Both the position numbers and the translations under genes were made by a program. Positions 15,599 through 25,219 of a stretch of 64,000 nucleotides of DNA are shown here, piece after piece. Each line of letters begins with the position of its first letter. The first letter of the stretch is position 1. This DNA comes from an uncultured Ilyobacter sp. (lineage in GTDB: Bacteria > Fusobacteriota > Fusobacteriia > Fusobacteriales > Fusobacteriaceae). Under the pieces are notes generated by a model. It saw only the letters and a list, made by a program, of their open reading frames with translations. It searched no databases and was not told the DNA's origin. The stretch is taken from the NCBI RefSeq assembly GCF_963668085.1, contig NZ_OY764058.1:434001-498000 (forward strand), given 5' to 3'.

Positions 15599-18500
15599 TT
15601 ATACTATGCCACCTAAGAGGGCATTCATATCGTCTACAGAAAGCCCCCTTAGATTTGCCAACTCTTTTAGCTGGTCATAACTTATTTTTCCTGGATCAAA
15701 ATAAAAACTATTTGGATTAGATACATATAATCCGCATACAGATGACAAAGGAGTCATGGCATAATTACTTGAGAGCTTAGCACCAGTTTCCTCACCATCT
15801 ACAAGTTTAAAGATCTCTTTTTTCATAGAATGATCTGGAACCGATGGATAACCTATGGCTGGTCTTATACTCACCCTCCATATATTGTCATTTACATATT
15901 TTTCCATCCACTCCGATGCCGCTTCTGCAAGCCTAGTCCCTAATAACTGATATATAATTGATTCATAATCATCACTACCAGCTATCTCAGGAACAGATAT
16001 TACAAAGGCCCCTATATGATCCTCTTTTGAGAAGAAATCAGCCATGGAAATTGTCTCATTTCCAATCTGACTTCTGACCATAGGCAGTTCGTAATCTTTC
16101 TCTCCACTGACTATAAGGGTATCTTCATCTTTGAAAAGGTTAAATATACCAAAAGCACATTTTGCCTTTATGTTTTTATCTTTCATTTTTGAGAGAATTT
16201 CTTTGGATTCATCCAATACTTTTTTCTCCTGAGTATTTCCCTTAGACTTTAGTGCATGTAAGAGCATATCCCAGTCTATCAGTGGTTCTAAGTCTTCTAA
16301 CGCTATCTCTATAAACTGTTTTCCAATTTCTTTAGGATACTCTATGGTATTGTCTAATTTTTTCTTTCTTTTTCTGGCTTCTTCTAAAGAGTGCATCTCT
16401 TTCTTGTTTTTATTTTTCAAATAAGTATCTCTGAGATACTCTGCTTTCTTTTTTCTTTCATCAAGAAAATCTGATTTTTTTTCAGACATCAATGAAGATA
16501 CCACTGGAAGTGTCCCTGAGGCATCTGTTACATGTATTACTCTACCAGAATACTTAGGTTCGATTCTTACTGCAGTACTTAGTTCAGAAGCAGCTGCTCC
16601 TCCGATAAGAAGTGGTATATCCATATTTTTTTCAGCCATCATTTCTGCCACTTTTTCCATCTCCATAAGAGAAGGGGTAATAAGACCACTCAATGTAACC
16701 ATATCTACATCATGCCTTAGAATAGCTTCTAATATCTGATCCTTAGGAACCATAACACCAAGGTCCACAACATCAAAGCCATTACATTTTAATACAGTAC
16801 CAACGATATTTTTCCCTATATCGTGTACATCTCCCTCTACTGTAGCCATAAGGATTTTTCCCTTTACATTTTTCTCTGTTCCACCTGCCTCTATAAGAGG
16901 TGTTAGGAAGTCCACAGCTTTTTCCATTACAGCCGCCGATCTCAGTATCTGCGGAAGGAAAAGTTCACCCTTTTCAAAAAGTCCTCCGACCTCTTCCATT
17001 CCCTCCATCAAAACTTCCTGTATAACCTGAAGGGGTGAGTATTTTTCGAGAGCAGTCTTGATATCGTCCTCTATCCCCTGGCTTCTTCCCTTAAGGAGAT
17101 AATTTTTGAGCCTCTCCTCTACAGTTACTGGCTTAACCTCTTGAGTTTTCTTTGCCATCTTTTCAAAGGATAGATTCAGAATCTCATCTACTGCATCTTT
17201 GCCTCCAGCAAGAAGGTTCTCAACAGCTTTTCTAACCTCAGGTGTTATGTTTCCTGGATCCTCTCCCGGGTTCACTATGGCCATGGTCATGCCGGCCTTT
17301 TCTCCCTCTTCTAGGAAGATCTTATGAATAGTATGCCGGAGAATATTATTACCTCTAAAAGCAAAGGAAAGATTACTAACCCCTCCGCTGACTCCTGCAC
17401 CAGGAAGATTTTCTTTTATCCATTTTACAGTTTCTATGAAATCCACTCCGTGCATTCTGTCTTCCTCTGTTCCTGTTCCTACTGTGAGAACATTCGGATC
17501 AAAGATAATATCTTTAGCAGGAAAATTATTTGAAGTCAAAAGCTCATAGGCACGTTTACAGATCTCCTTTTTCCGAGGTGCACTCACAGCCTGCCCCTTT
17601 TCATCAAAGGCCATAACCACAAGGGCTGCACCATATTTTCTAACAACTGCAGCCTTTCTCAGAAATTCATGCTCTCCATCTTTGAGACTGATAGAGTTTA
17701 CAATACCTTTTCCTGCGAGATTTTCAAGACCTTTTTCTATTACATCAAAGTTTGAAGAGTCTATCATTATAGGGAGTTTTGATAAAATCATATCATTTTG
17801 CAAAAGTCTTATAAATTTTTCCATCTCTTCCACAGAATCAAGAAGGGCATCATCTAGATTTATATCTAAAATTTTAGCTCCTTTTTCTACCTGAGTTCTA
17901 GCTATGTCTAGAGCCTCATCATAGCTTTCTTCTCTAATCAATCTGGCAAATTTTCTAGACCCTGAGACGTTATTTCTCTCTCCTACTACAAGAAACTCTT
18001 CATGCAGACTTACAGTATCATTTCCAGATACAATACCTGCCAGGTTTTCCATAGAAGTTTTTCTTGGGGCTTTGCCTTGAGCAAGTTCTGCTATGACTTT
18101 TATATGCTCTGGTGTCGTTCCGCAGCATCCCCCTAGGATATTTATATCTTTATTTTCTATGAGTTCCTTTACATATGACCCTGTCATGTGAGGTGTCTCG
18201 TCATATTCACCTTTTTCATTTGGCAAACCGGCATTTGGATAAAGTGATATATTCTTTTTTGTCAGTTTCCCTAGTTTTTTTACAAGAGGTATAAGTTCCT
18301 TGGCACCAAAAGAGCAGTTAAGTCCATAGGAAATAATAGAATCTCTGTCGATTGCCACGATAAGCGACTCTATACTCTGACCAGAGAGAAGTTTTCCGTT
18401 GACGTCTACTGTCCCTGATATCATTATAGGAAGTTTCTCTCCCTTTTCTTCTAGGACTTCTTCTATGGCAATGACTGCAGCCTTTGCATTGAGACCGTCA

Positions 18501-19024
18501 AATATTGTCTCTATAAGAAAGGCATCTACACCGCCGTCAAATAAGCCAAGTGCCTGCTCTTTATAGGCAGCTTTTAGTTCTGAATAGGATACCTCTCTTC
18601 CGAAGGGGTCTCCCCCTGTTGGTATAGAGGCACTCTTACTAGTAGGTCCCATGGAACCAGCTACAAATATTCTTTTTTTGTTATCATATTCATACTTTCT
18701 AGCAGCTTTAACTGCTAGCTCAGCACCGGCTTTTGAAAGATCATAGGATTTTTCCTCCAGTCCGTATTCTCTCATTGATATTCTATTGCTGTTAAAAGTG
18801 TTTGTCTCTATTATATCTGCTCCGGCTTCTAAGTATGAAAGGTGTATTTCCTCTAAAACCTCTGGTTTAGTAAGGTTTAGAAGTTCATTGCAGCCCCTTA
18901 GGCTTCCTTTAATATGAGAAAAGAGTTCTCCTCTAAAGTCAGATTCTTCAAGAGAATAATTCTGAATAGCCGTACCCATAGCACCATCCAGTATAAGTAT
19001 TTTTTCTTTTAGTAATTCTCTCAT
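15599..19024 (-). CDS. metH: Cobalamin-dependent methionine synthase
   Basis: 1141 residues with all four MetH modules. The homocysteine-binding barrel (about 1-310) has LDGAMGT, the zinc ligands GLNCSFG and GGCCGTTPEH. The methyl-THF pterin domain (about 335-600) starts at VVGERNNVSGSRKF. The B12 module (about 640-860) has the cap helices and the DVHDIGKNIVG box whose His ligates cobalt. The C-terminal AdoMet reactivation domain has RPAIGYPSVPDHS. It methylates homocysteine to methionine, using the methyl-THF made by MetF two genes upstream. Shorter than E. coli MetH (1227) but complete. It lies one base after lysC, last in the SAM-riboswitch operon. Confidence 0.97.
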   Translation of the reverse strand: MRELLKEKILILDGAMGTAIQNYSLEESDFRGELFSHIKGSLRGCNELLNLTKPEVLEEIHLSYLEAGADIIETNTFNSNRISMREYGLEEKSYDLSKAGAELAVKAARKYEYDNKKRIFVAGSMGPTSKSASIPTGGDPFGREVSYSELKAAYKEQALGLFDGGVDAFLIETIFDGLNAKAAVIAIEEVLEEKGEKLPIMISGTVDVNGKLLSGQSIESLIVAIDRDSIISYGLNCSFGAKELIPLVKKLGKLTKKNISLYPNAGLPNEKGEYDETPHMTGSYVKELIENKDINILGGCCGTTPEHIKVIAELAQGKAPRKTSMENLAGIVSGNDTVSLHEEFLVVGERNNVSGSRKFARLIREESYDEALDIARTQVEKGAKILDINLDDALLDSVEEMEKFIRLLQNDMILSKLPIMIDSSNFDVIEKGLENLAGKGIVNSISLKDGEHEFLRKAAVVRKYGAALVVMAFDEKGQAVSAPRKKEICKRAYELLTSNNFPAKDIIFDPNVLTVGTGTEEDRMHGVDFIETVKWIKENLPGAGVSGGVSNLSFAFRGNNILRHTIHKIFLEEGEKAGMTMAIVNPGEDPGNITPEVRKAVENLLAGGKDAVDEILNLSFEKMAKKTQEVKPVTVEERLKNYLLKGRSQGIEDDIKTALEKYSPLQVIQEVLMEGMEEVGGLFEKGELFLPQILRSAAVMEKAVDFLTPLIEAGGTEKNVKGKILMATVEGDVHDIGKNIVGTVLKCNGFDVVDLGVMVPKDQILEAILRHDVDMVTLSGLITPSLMEMEKVAEMMAEKNMDIPLLIGGAAASELSTAVRIEPKYSGRVIHVTDASGTLPVVSSLMSEKKSDFLDERKKKAEYLRDTYLKNKNKKEMHSLEEARKRKKKLDNTIEYPKEIGKQFIEIALEDLEPLIDWDMLLHALKSKGNTQEKKVLDESKEILSKMKDKNIKAKCAFGIFNLFKDEDTLIVSGEKDYELPMVRSQIGNETISMADFFSKEDHIGAFVISVPEIAGSDDYESIIYQLLGTRLAEAASEWMEKYVNDNIWRVSIRPAIGYPSVPDHSMKKEIFKLVDGEETGAKLSSNYAMTPLSSVCGLYVSNPNSFYFDPGKISYDQLKELANLRGLSVDDMNALLGGIV

Positions 19025-19025
19025 T

Positions 19026-20219
19026 TTATTCCTCCTCTATAAGCTTCTTGTGCAGGGCATTTTGAGCCTTGTTCAAGTCCTCCTCTGTAATGATGCATGA
19101 AATATTGATCTCAGAACATGACACTGCATGTATCTCAATTCCCTCTTTTTCTAAGATTTCAAATACAGAAGCTGCGATCCCTTTTGATCTCACCCCTAGA
19201 CCGATTACAGAAACCTTAGCTAATCCCTTTTCCACAAGAATTTCATCTTCTGGTGAAGATATTGTATTCAAAGCTTCCAATGCATCTTCAAAATAATCCT
19301 CTTTTACTATGCAGGTTATCTCATCCCCGCCCTTTGTTTCCATTGTGTGAGTTATTAAATCTATGTTTATACCTTTTCTAGAAATAGTATTTACAGTTTC
19401 TGAAAGACGTAGTTTGTCGCTTTTATAACTTATTCTAACAAGATTACCAAATCCGCTAATTCCTCTAATTACAGCACTTTCCACTTTATCATCACTCCTT
19501 ACAAAAGTTCCTTCCTGCCAGTCAAAAGCAGATCTCAGATGAATTTCTATTCCGTATTTTGCCCCAAGCTCCACACTTCGCGTATGGAGAACCTTTGCTC
19601 CAGAACCAGCTAGCTCGATCATTTCGCTAAAGGATACCTCTTTGTGTTTTATTGCCCCCGGTATTATCTGAGGATTTGCACTGTATATACCGTTTACATC
19701 AGTATAGATGTCCACTGACTTACATCCCAAAGCAGCTGCAATAGCCACAGCCGAAGTATCAGAACCGCCTCTTCCAAGAGTGGTTATATTTCCATCTTCG
19801 CATACACCCTGAAATCCAGGTACAATAATTACATAGCCCTCAGCTATTTTTTCTCTTATTAGATCAGTATTTACAGACTGTATTCTAGCTTCATTATGAT
19901 TTCCACAGGTCACTATACCAAGCTGTGAAGCGGTATATGAGATTGCCTTTACTCCTACTTCTTTGAGAGCCATGGCAAGAAGAGCTATCGATACCTGTTC
20001 TCCTGTAGAAAGAAGTACGTCAAACTCCCTTCCCTTAGGAACTGCCGAAATCTCTTTTGCTCTTTTAATAAGACTGTCAGTCATTCCACTAGGAGCAGAT
20101 ACTATTACGACAATATCCTCTTTTTCTTTTTTTCTCTCTGCAATTCTAGCTGCTATTTCCTTTAGCCGTGCAGAGTCTTTTACAGATGTTCCTCCGTATT
20201 TCTCTACTGTAATGGACAT
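19026..20219 (-). CDS. lysC: Aspartate kinase, monofunctional
   Basis: 397 residues from the ATG at 20219, which has GGGGGG nine bases upstream; an in-frame start 30 bases earlier lacks a ribosome site. The N-terminal kinase domain has KYGGTS (7-12), SAPSGMTD and the GRGGSDTSAVA motif; two C-terminal ACT domains follow (about 265-395), which in the family bind Lys, Thr or Met-related effectors. It makes aspartyl phosphate, the first step to homoserine, Thr, Met and Lys. Its place in a SAM-riboswitch operon suggests this is the isozyme dedicated to methionine. No asd or homoserine dehydrogenase is present in the window. Confidence 0.93.
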   Translation of the reverse strand: MSITVEKYGGTSVKDSARLKEIAARIAERKKEKEDIVVIVSAPSGMTDSLIKRAKEISAVPKGREFDVLLSTGEQVSIALLAMALKEVGVKAISYTASQLGIVTCGNHNEARIQSVNTDLIREKIAEGYVIIVPGFQGVCEDGNITTLGRGGSDTSAVAIAAALGCKSVDIYTDVNGIYSANPQIIPGAIKHKEVSFSEMIELAGSGAKVLHTRSVELGAKYGIEIHLRSAFDWQEGTFVRSDDKVESAVIRGISGFGNLVRISYKSDKLRLSETVNTISRKGINIDLITHTMETKGGDEITCIVKEDYFEDALEALNTISSPEDEILVEKGLAKVSVIGLGVRSKGIAASVFEILEKEGIEIHAVSCSEINISCIITEEDLNKAQNALHKKLIEEE

Positions 20220-20325
20220 ATTTATTCCCCCCGTTTTCTCTCTGTACATTTATAAAAATGCTAAGTTATTTTTTACAGACATTAAAATTTTTGAGTTGAA
20301 ATTTATATAAATTCTTTTATCTATT

Positions 20326-21180
20326 TTACACCTTATCCGAGATATTACTAAACTTTTTTTCTCTTATGTGACTCAGCCATTTATAGTAAAATTCTTTCCT
20401 GTGACCGTCCCACTTCATAGGCGGCTCTTTTTTAGGATCATCTTCTGGAAAATAATTTTTAGGAAATAAATTTTGATCTCTGCTGTACTCATATTTCAGC
20501 CTTTCCCTCTGATACTCCCCATGCCCACTAATATAAAACTCTCTGTAATCACGATCAGATGCCATATAAACCCCAGCTTCATCAGATTCTGCCAGTATTC
20601 TCAGACCGGCATTTTTTATGTCTTTACTGCTGTTTTGGGTATTCCTAGAGTGAGGAGCGAAAAATTCACCAGATACAAAGGGGTTTTTATTTGTCCTGTG
20701 CCTGAATATACCCAAAAGTTTTTCATTTAATGTAAATTTTTCTATCCCGTATTTAACATATAAAGCTGCCTGAGCTCCCCAGCATATATAAAGTGCCGGA
20801 AGTTTATTAGATTTTATGAGATTTTTTATTTCATCCCAGTAATTAACCTTTTGAAAGTCCAAAAGCTCTACAGGAGCTCCGGTCATTATGATAGCGTCAT
20901 AGTTTCTGTTATTTAGTTCGCCTAGGGGATAGTAGTTATCCTTTATATAGGAGCCGTCTGTATTTTTGAAAACATGATTTTCCGGATACAAAAACTCCAC
21001 TTCAACACTTATATCAAATCTTCCCAGTACAGCATAAAATTGGTACTCAACCTCCTCCTTAAAAGGCATGAGGTTGATAATACCAATTTTTAATTCCCCT
21101 TTATTTTCTTTAAATCTAATTCCCTCTTTTTCGGCTCTTTCTCTGCCCGAAAGGGAGGGAGCTCCAGCGATACAACACAT
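20326..21180 (-). CDS. metA: Homoserine O-acyltransferase, predicted acetyl-specific
   Basis: 284 residues of the MetA family: GIINLMPFKEEVEYQF, TGAPVELLDF, the nucleophile C133 in YICWGAQAAL and the His-Glu of SGHGEYQRERL. In MetA the residue in TGAP-V/L-x decides acyl-CoA choice: Glu gives acetyl-CoA and Gly gives succinyl-CoA. Here it is E105, so homoserine O-acetyltransferase activity is predicted. This fits the O-acetylhomoserine sulfhydrylase encoded at the head of the operon. It is 12 bases after metF. Confidence 0.92.
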   Translation of the reverse strand: MCCIAGAPSLSGRERAEKEGIRFKENKGELKIGIINLMPFKEEVEYQFYAVLGRFDISVEVEFLYPENHVFKNTDGSYIKDNYYPLGELNNRNYDAIIMTGAPVELLDFQKVNYWDEIKNLIKSNKLPALYICWGAQAALYVKYGIEKFTLNEKLLGIFRHRTNKNPFVSGEFFAPHSRNTQNSSKDIKNAGLRILAESDEAGVYMASDRDYREFYISGHGEYQRERLKYEYSRDQNLFPKNYFPEDDPKKEPPMKWDGHRKEFYYKWLSHIREKKFSNISDKV

Positions 21181-21192
21181 CTTACTGTCCCC

Positions 21193-22059
21193 CTATAAAG
21201 CAATTCTCAGATTTGCTATTGCATCCATTATCTTTTGTGTAGTGTCCACCTTATTCATTGTATAGAGGTGGATTCCGTCTACTCCTGAAGATATGAGGTC
21301 CACTATCTGCTCTACTGCATAGGCTATACCGGCATCTTTTAGAGCCTCAGGATTATTCTCATATCTGTCTAATATTCTCTGAAATTTTGGAGGAATAGAG
21401 CTTCCACAAAGGGCCGTTATCCTCTTTATCTGTCTTGCATCTGTTACAGGCATTATACCTGCTACAAGTGGTACATCTATCTCAAGTTTTTCAGCTTTTT
21501 CCTTGAATTCATAGAAAAAAGAGTTATCGAAGAAAATCTGAGATATAAGAAAGTCAGTTCCCTCTTCTGCCTTTCTTTTTAGATGAAAGAGATCCATGAG
21601 GTCGTTGCTTTCTTGATGACCCTCTGGGTAGAAGGCCCCTCCTATTGAGAAACCTCCCCTTTCCTTGATCTGCTTTACAAGCTGATGTGCATACTTAAAA
21701 TCCCCTTCAGGAATGCTTCCGTCATTTGGGTAATCTCCTCTTAAGGCTAGGACATTGTCTATACCATTTTCCTTTAGTTCATCTAAAATTCCGTCTATCT
21801 CTACCTTATCTGCCCCTATACAAGTAAGGTGAGCCAAGACCTCTACATTGTTAACTTTTTTTATCCTAGATGCTATCTCTACAGTTCTCCCACGGGTAGT
21901 ACCCCCTGCCCCGTAGGTTACACTGATAAAATCCGGACTAAGTTTCACCAATTCATCAATGGTGTCATAGACCTTTTCTACAGGATATCTTTCATTTGGA
22001 GGAAATATCTCAAAGGATATCACCGGTTTTTTACTTTCATATATATCTTTTATAAACAT
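21193..22059 (-). CDS. metF: 5,10-methylenetetrahydrofolate reductase
   Basis: 288 residues, FAD-dependent MTHFR barrel. It has SFEIFPPNE at the N-terminus (catalytic Glu), SVTYGAGGTTR, LALRGDYP and SQIFFDNSFFYEF. It reduces methylene-THF to methyl-THF, the methyl donor for MetH in the same operon. Length matches E. coli MetF (296). Preceded by GGGGGC and separated from metY by 34 bases. Confidence 0.96.
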   Translation of the reverse strand: MFIKDIYESKKPVISFEIFPPNERYPVEKVYDTIDELVKLSPDFISVTYGAGGTTRGRTVEIASRIKKVNNVEVLAHLTCIGADKVEIDGILDELKENGIDNVLALRGDYPNDGSIPEGDFKYAHQLVKQIKERGGFSIGGAFYPEGHQESNDLMDLFHLKRKAEEGTDFLISQIFFDNSFFYEFKEKAEKLEIDVPLVAGIMPVTDARQIKRITALCGSSIPPKFQRILDRYENNPEALKDAGIAYAVEQIVDLISSGVDGIHLYTMNKVDTTQKIMDAIANLRIAL

Positions 22060-22093
22060 TATGCCCCCTATTTTTATGTTTGAAATTTATGAA

Positions 22094-23368
22094 TTATCTG
22101 GTAGCTTCTATTGCCTTTTGAAGATCCTCTATAAGGTCGTCGATGTTTTCGAGTCCTACTGAGATTCTGATCGTATCTGTACCTATACCGCATTCCTTAA
22201 GTGCTTCTTCACTTAGCTGTCCGTGAGTGGTGCTTGCAGGATGTATTATAAGTGATTTGGCGTCGGCCACATTCGCAAGATGAGAAAAGATATCTAGTTT
22301 TTCTATAAATTTGGCCGCTCTTTCTCTGTCACCTTTTAAACCGAAGGTGAATATAGAACAAGCTCCCTTTGGAAGATATTTTTTTACAAGATTTTGCTGA
22401 TCTTCATCATCACTGACTTCAGGGTGACTTACCCAACTTACTTCTTCGTTGTCTTTCAGGAACTTAGCAATTTTTCTTGCATTTTCCACATGTCTTTCTA
22501 CTCTCAGGGAAAGAGTCTCTATTCCCTGTAAAATCAAGAAAGAATTAAAAGGTGAAAGTGCAGCTCCTGTATCTCTTAGGAGTTTAACCCTCGTCTTTAG
22601 TATGTATGCCGCCGCTCCAAGGTCAGCATACTTTAGACCGTGGTAACCTGGGTCTGGTTCGTTAAAGGCTGTAAACCTCTCATTCTTCCAGTCAAATTTT
22701 CCTCCGTCTACAATGAGTCCTGCTATAGTAGTCCCGTGCCCCCCTAGGAATTTTGTAGCAGAGTATACTACAATGTCTGCCCCGTAGTCTAAAGGTTTCA
22801 AAAGATAAGGTGTAGCAAAGGTATTGTCTACAATTAGCGGAAGACCGTTTTCATGGGCTATCTCTGCTATTTTTTCTATGTCCAATACTTCCCCGCTTGG
22901 ATTTCCAAGACTTTCTATAAATACGGCCTTTGTTTTTTCGTTTATCAAACCTCTTATTTCCTCGGGATTCACAGGATCAAAGAATCTGGCTTTGACTCCG
23001 AAATCGTTGATTGTATTTGAAAGAAGGTTGAAAGAACCCCCGTAAAGGTTATTTGAAGCAACTACTTCATCACCGCATCTAGCTACATTCAGTATAGAAT
23101 AAGTAACGGCAGAAGTTCCAGAAGCTACTGCAAGAGCCCCTACTCCCCCTTCTAAAAGAGCTATTCTCTCTTCTAGTACAGCTGTAGTTGGGTTTCCTAT
23201 TCTCGTATATATATTTCCAGGTTCCTCAAGGGCAAATAACTTTGCCGCATGTTCTGTGCTCTCAAAATTATAAGAAGTAGTTTGGTAAATAGGTACCGCT
23301 CTAGATCCAGTAGTCGGGTCTGGTTGCTGTCCTCCGTGCAATTGTAAAGTTTCAAATTTGTAAGCCAT
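22094..23368 (-). CDS. metY: O-acetylhomoserine sulfhydrylase (Cys/Met metabolism PLP enzyme)
   Basis: 424 residues; the length and insertions are those of O-acetylhomoserine sulfhydrylase rather than the shorter cystathionine enzymes. It starts FETLQLHGGQQPDP, has YTRIGNPTTAVLEER, the PLP phosphate contacts ASGTSAV, and K206 in VYSATKFLGGHG as the Schiff-base Lys. It joins sulfide to O-acetylhomoserine to give homocysteine. First gene after the SAM-I riboswitch, with GGGGG before the ATG. Confidence 0.94.
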   Translation of the reverse strand: MAYKFETLQLHGGQQPDPTTGSRAVPIYQTTSYNFESTEHAAKLFALEEPGNIYTRIGNPTTAVLEERIALLEGGVGALAVASGTSAVTYSILNVARCGDEVVASNNLYGGSFNLLSNTINDFGVKARFFDPVNPEEIRGLINEKTKAVFIESLGNPSGEVLDIEKIAEIAHENGLPLIVDNTFATPYLLKPLDYGADIVVYSATKFLGGHGTTIAGLIVDGGKFDWKNERFTAFNEPDPGYHGLKYADLGAAAYILKTRVKLLRDTGAALSPFNSFLILQGIETLSLRVERHVENARKIAKFLKDNEEVSWVSHPEVSDDEDQQNLVKKYLPKGACSIFTFGLKGDRERAAKFIEKLDIFSHLANVADAKSLIIHPASTTHGQLSEEALKECGIGTDTIRISVGLENIDDLIEDLQKAIEATR

Positions 23369-23465
23369 ATTTAATTCCCCCTTAATGTCATTAGTTTAAC
23401 TGTGTCACAAAAGCCTAATATAAAGCCTCTGTAAAAATAAGATAAAATGGAGGCAACGGGATTTT

Positions 23466-23504
23466 ATAAAAAAAACCCTTTCATCTAAGTCAGATGAAAG
23501 GGTT
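23466..23504 (-). terminator. SAM riboswitch expression-platform terminator
   Basis: On the minus strand, arms AACCCTTTCATCT / AGATGAAAGGGTT with a five-base loop and an eight-T tail. The 5' arm can instead pair with the 3' side of the aptamer P1 and the following AGATGG...AGGG, giving an antiterminator when SAM is absent. Confidence 0.92.
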
Positions 23505-23529
23505 GGTTACTCTAAAATTAGCCCTATTG

Positions 23530-23612
23530 CCATCTGTCAGGAATTAGCACCACACCTGAATAGGTAGGTTGCTGAGGTATCTCCGGGCCTGTCCCTACAC
23601 CTCTCTTGATGG
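23530..23612 (-). promoter_or_regulatory. SAM-I (S-box) riboswitch aptamer
   Basis: Minus-strand RNA shows the S-box core in order: CCATCAAGAGAGG, GGGACAGGCCC, GCAACC, GGTGCTAATTCC and TGACAGATGG. P1 is CCATC / GATGG. The aptamer is followed by the terminator at 23466-23504, so binding of SAM should stop transcription of metY-metF-metA-lysC-metH. The aptamer is compact, about 83 bases. A further small hairpin (AAACCCT / AGGGTTT) lies just upstream at 23615-23634. Confidence 0.95.
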
Positions 23613-23681
23613 ATAAACCCTTTATTGGAGGGTTTACATATGTTTATATTGGTTCAGTTGTTTCTCTAGTTGTTGATAGTT

Positions 23682-23710
23682 ACTTTACCACAAAGGTAAG
23701 GAAGTGTCAA
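23682..23710 (-). promoter_or_regulatory. Promoter of the methionine operon
   Basis: Minus strand TTGACA, 17 bases, TAAAGT. The expected start lies about 65 bases before the SAM aptamer. Consensus -35 and good spacing. Confidence 0.75.
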
Positions 23711-23780
23711 TATTTTTTTAAAAATACAGCCTAATTTTAAAAATCTAAAGTTAAAAAAAAGGGGGTTATCTAAATAAACC

Positions 23781-24434
23781 CTAAATTTTCATGAAGGAGG
23801 AAATCTCTGAGATTGGTATCTCAAAAGTTATTATTCCTGCTTCGTAGGAAGCTAGGGTATAGGGGTTGAAAAACACAACTAAAGAGTCACCCTCGAAATA
23901 AAAACTATACTCTTCATCGGGAATATTTATATCAGCATAATATAAGTCCCCTCCGTATTTTATTATTTGTTCCTCCACCTTTTGTTTGATGAGTCCCTTG
24001 TAGTTGATGTTGCCTTTAAATATATCTTTCAGAAAAACTTCTTTTCCGTTTTTGAAATTATAGCCCTCTTCTAGCATCATGCCGTGGGAACCACCGGTAT
24101 AATAAAAAGTCTTGATTAAATAACTGTCTATCCCAAGCTCATTTTCTATCTTTTCAAAATCACTTTTGAGAATAAATTTTTCATCTTCGCTATCTAGATT
24201 CTCAAGACGATTTCTGTTAGATTCCATCTTAAGCATCTCCACAAGAGCTTTAAAGCTTCCCTTGACCCTGCTGCTAGAACCATTAATATATCTACCATTA
24301 TTATAAAAAGCCGGGATTTCGCCATCTACTATAAGATGCTGATTTTCCAGCTTCATACTCGTTTTTTTTGCTTCTATTGAAAAAATACTGTGAAACACAG
24401 TGAGTAAAAGAATAATAACTGTAATTTTTTTCAT
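23781..24434 (-). CDS. Exported DUF3298/RsiV-like protein
   Basis: 217 residues with a signal peptide (KKITVIILLLTVFHSIFS, about 1-20). The body matches the DUF4163/DUF3298 pattern of RsiV and PdaC-like proteins: a beta-rich first half, YYTGGSHGMMLEEGYNF in the middle, and an FFNPYTLASYEAG motif followed by a final FEIPISEI strand. Such domains are periplasmic or surface and of unknown activity. It follows a paralogue-like gene by 11 bases. Ends before a lone T-rich stretch; no clear terminator. Confidence 0.65.
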   Translation of the reverse strand: MKKITVIILLLTVFHSIFSIEAKKTSMKLENQHLIVDGEIPAFYNNGRYINGSSSRVKGSFKALVEMLKMESNRNRLENLDSEDEKFILKSDFEKIENELGIDSYLIKTFYYTGGSHGMMLEEGYNFKNGKEVFLKDIFKGNINYKGLIKQKVEEQIIKYGGDLYYADINIPDEEYSFYFEGDSLVVFFNPYTLASYEAGIITFEIPISEISSFMKI

Positions 24435-24445
24435 ATACCTACCTC

Positions 24446-25219
24446 CTAAATTCTCAGTTGATTATACTCTGAAAACCACCGTTGATTCAACTTTATATTT
24501 CTAAAAGAGCTGTCTTCAATATAATATTCCAGATCATATCTTATAAAATCTTTTAACTGCTCTAGAGGAATTTCAAAGGTTTTCCAACCGTCATAGTAGG
24601 GAGGCGCTCCTTTTACCAACAGCTCTATAACAAGATTATCTTCTTCAATATATAAGCCTCCGTAATCCATATCTAGCTTTATATCATCTAAATATATATT
24701 CATAGATTCACCTGTTTTTGTCTGCCGTACTCTTTTTAGAATATCATTTTCGATTATTGTTTTGACCTGATATACGCCTTCTGAGGGATTTATAAATATA
24801 TCTTCACGAGAATAAAACTCCCCGTCTACAGGTGATAGGGTATAGATGTAGGTTTTTATCTGTGCATCATAACCATCTAAAAAATACCTGTTCTTTATAA
24901 TTAAAATAACCATCCTAGAATCACTTACCCTGACTGTATACTCTCCTTTTAATATAACCTTAGGCTCTTTTGAGTCAGTCAGTTCTCTAAAATTTTTTTT
25001 AGAATCTTCCTCTATCAGGGCCTCAAGTTCTTTCAGACGATCCATTATCATCTTGTTTGTCCTGTCCACTTTGGTATCCCCTATAAGATATGGAAGTTTT
25101 ACATCTATATCATAGTTCGATCTTTTTTCCTTTATTATCAAGGTAGATATTCCCACGGAAAAACTACGCAATGCCAAAACAATAAAAATTATTAGTATAG
25201 AATATTTTTTTAATGACAT
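24446..25219 (-). CDS. Exported protein distantly like its DUF3298 neighbour
   Basis: 257 residues from the ATG at 25219, chosen because GGAGG lies eight bases upstream (the TTG at 25234 overlaps that site). A signal anchor (about 5-22) is followed by a beta-rich domain. SPVDGEFYSREDIF and GWKTFEIPLEQLKDF correspond to the EVFLKDIF and ITFEIPISEI blocks of the downstream protein, so the two are probably diverged duplicates. It is first in this pair and divergent from the M16 peptidase. Function unknown. Confidence 0.6.
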   Translation of the reverse strand: MSLKKYSILIIFIVLALRSFSVGISTLIIKEKRSNYDIDVKLPYLIGDTKVDRTNKMIMDRLKELEALIEEDSKKNFRELTDSKEPKVILKGEYTVRVSDSRMVILIIKNRYFLDGYDAQIKTYIYTLSPVDGEFYSREDIFINPSEGVYQVKTIIENDILKRVRQTKTGESMNIYLDDIKLDMDYGGLYIEEDNLVIELLVKGAPPYYDGWKTFEIPLEQLKDFIRYDLEYYIEDSSFRNIKLNQRWFSEYNQLRI

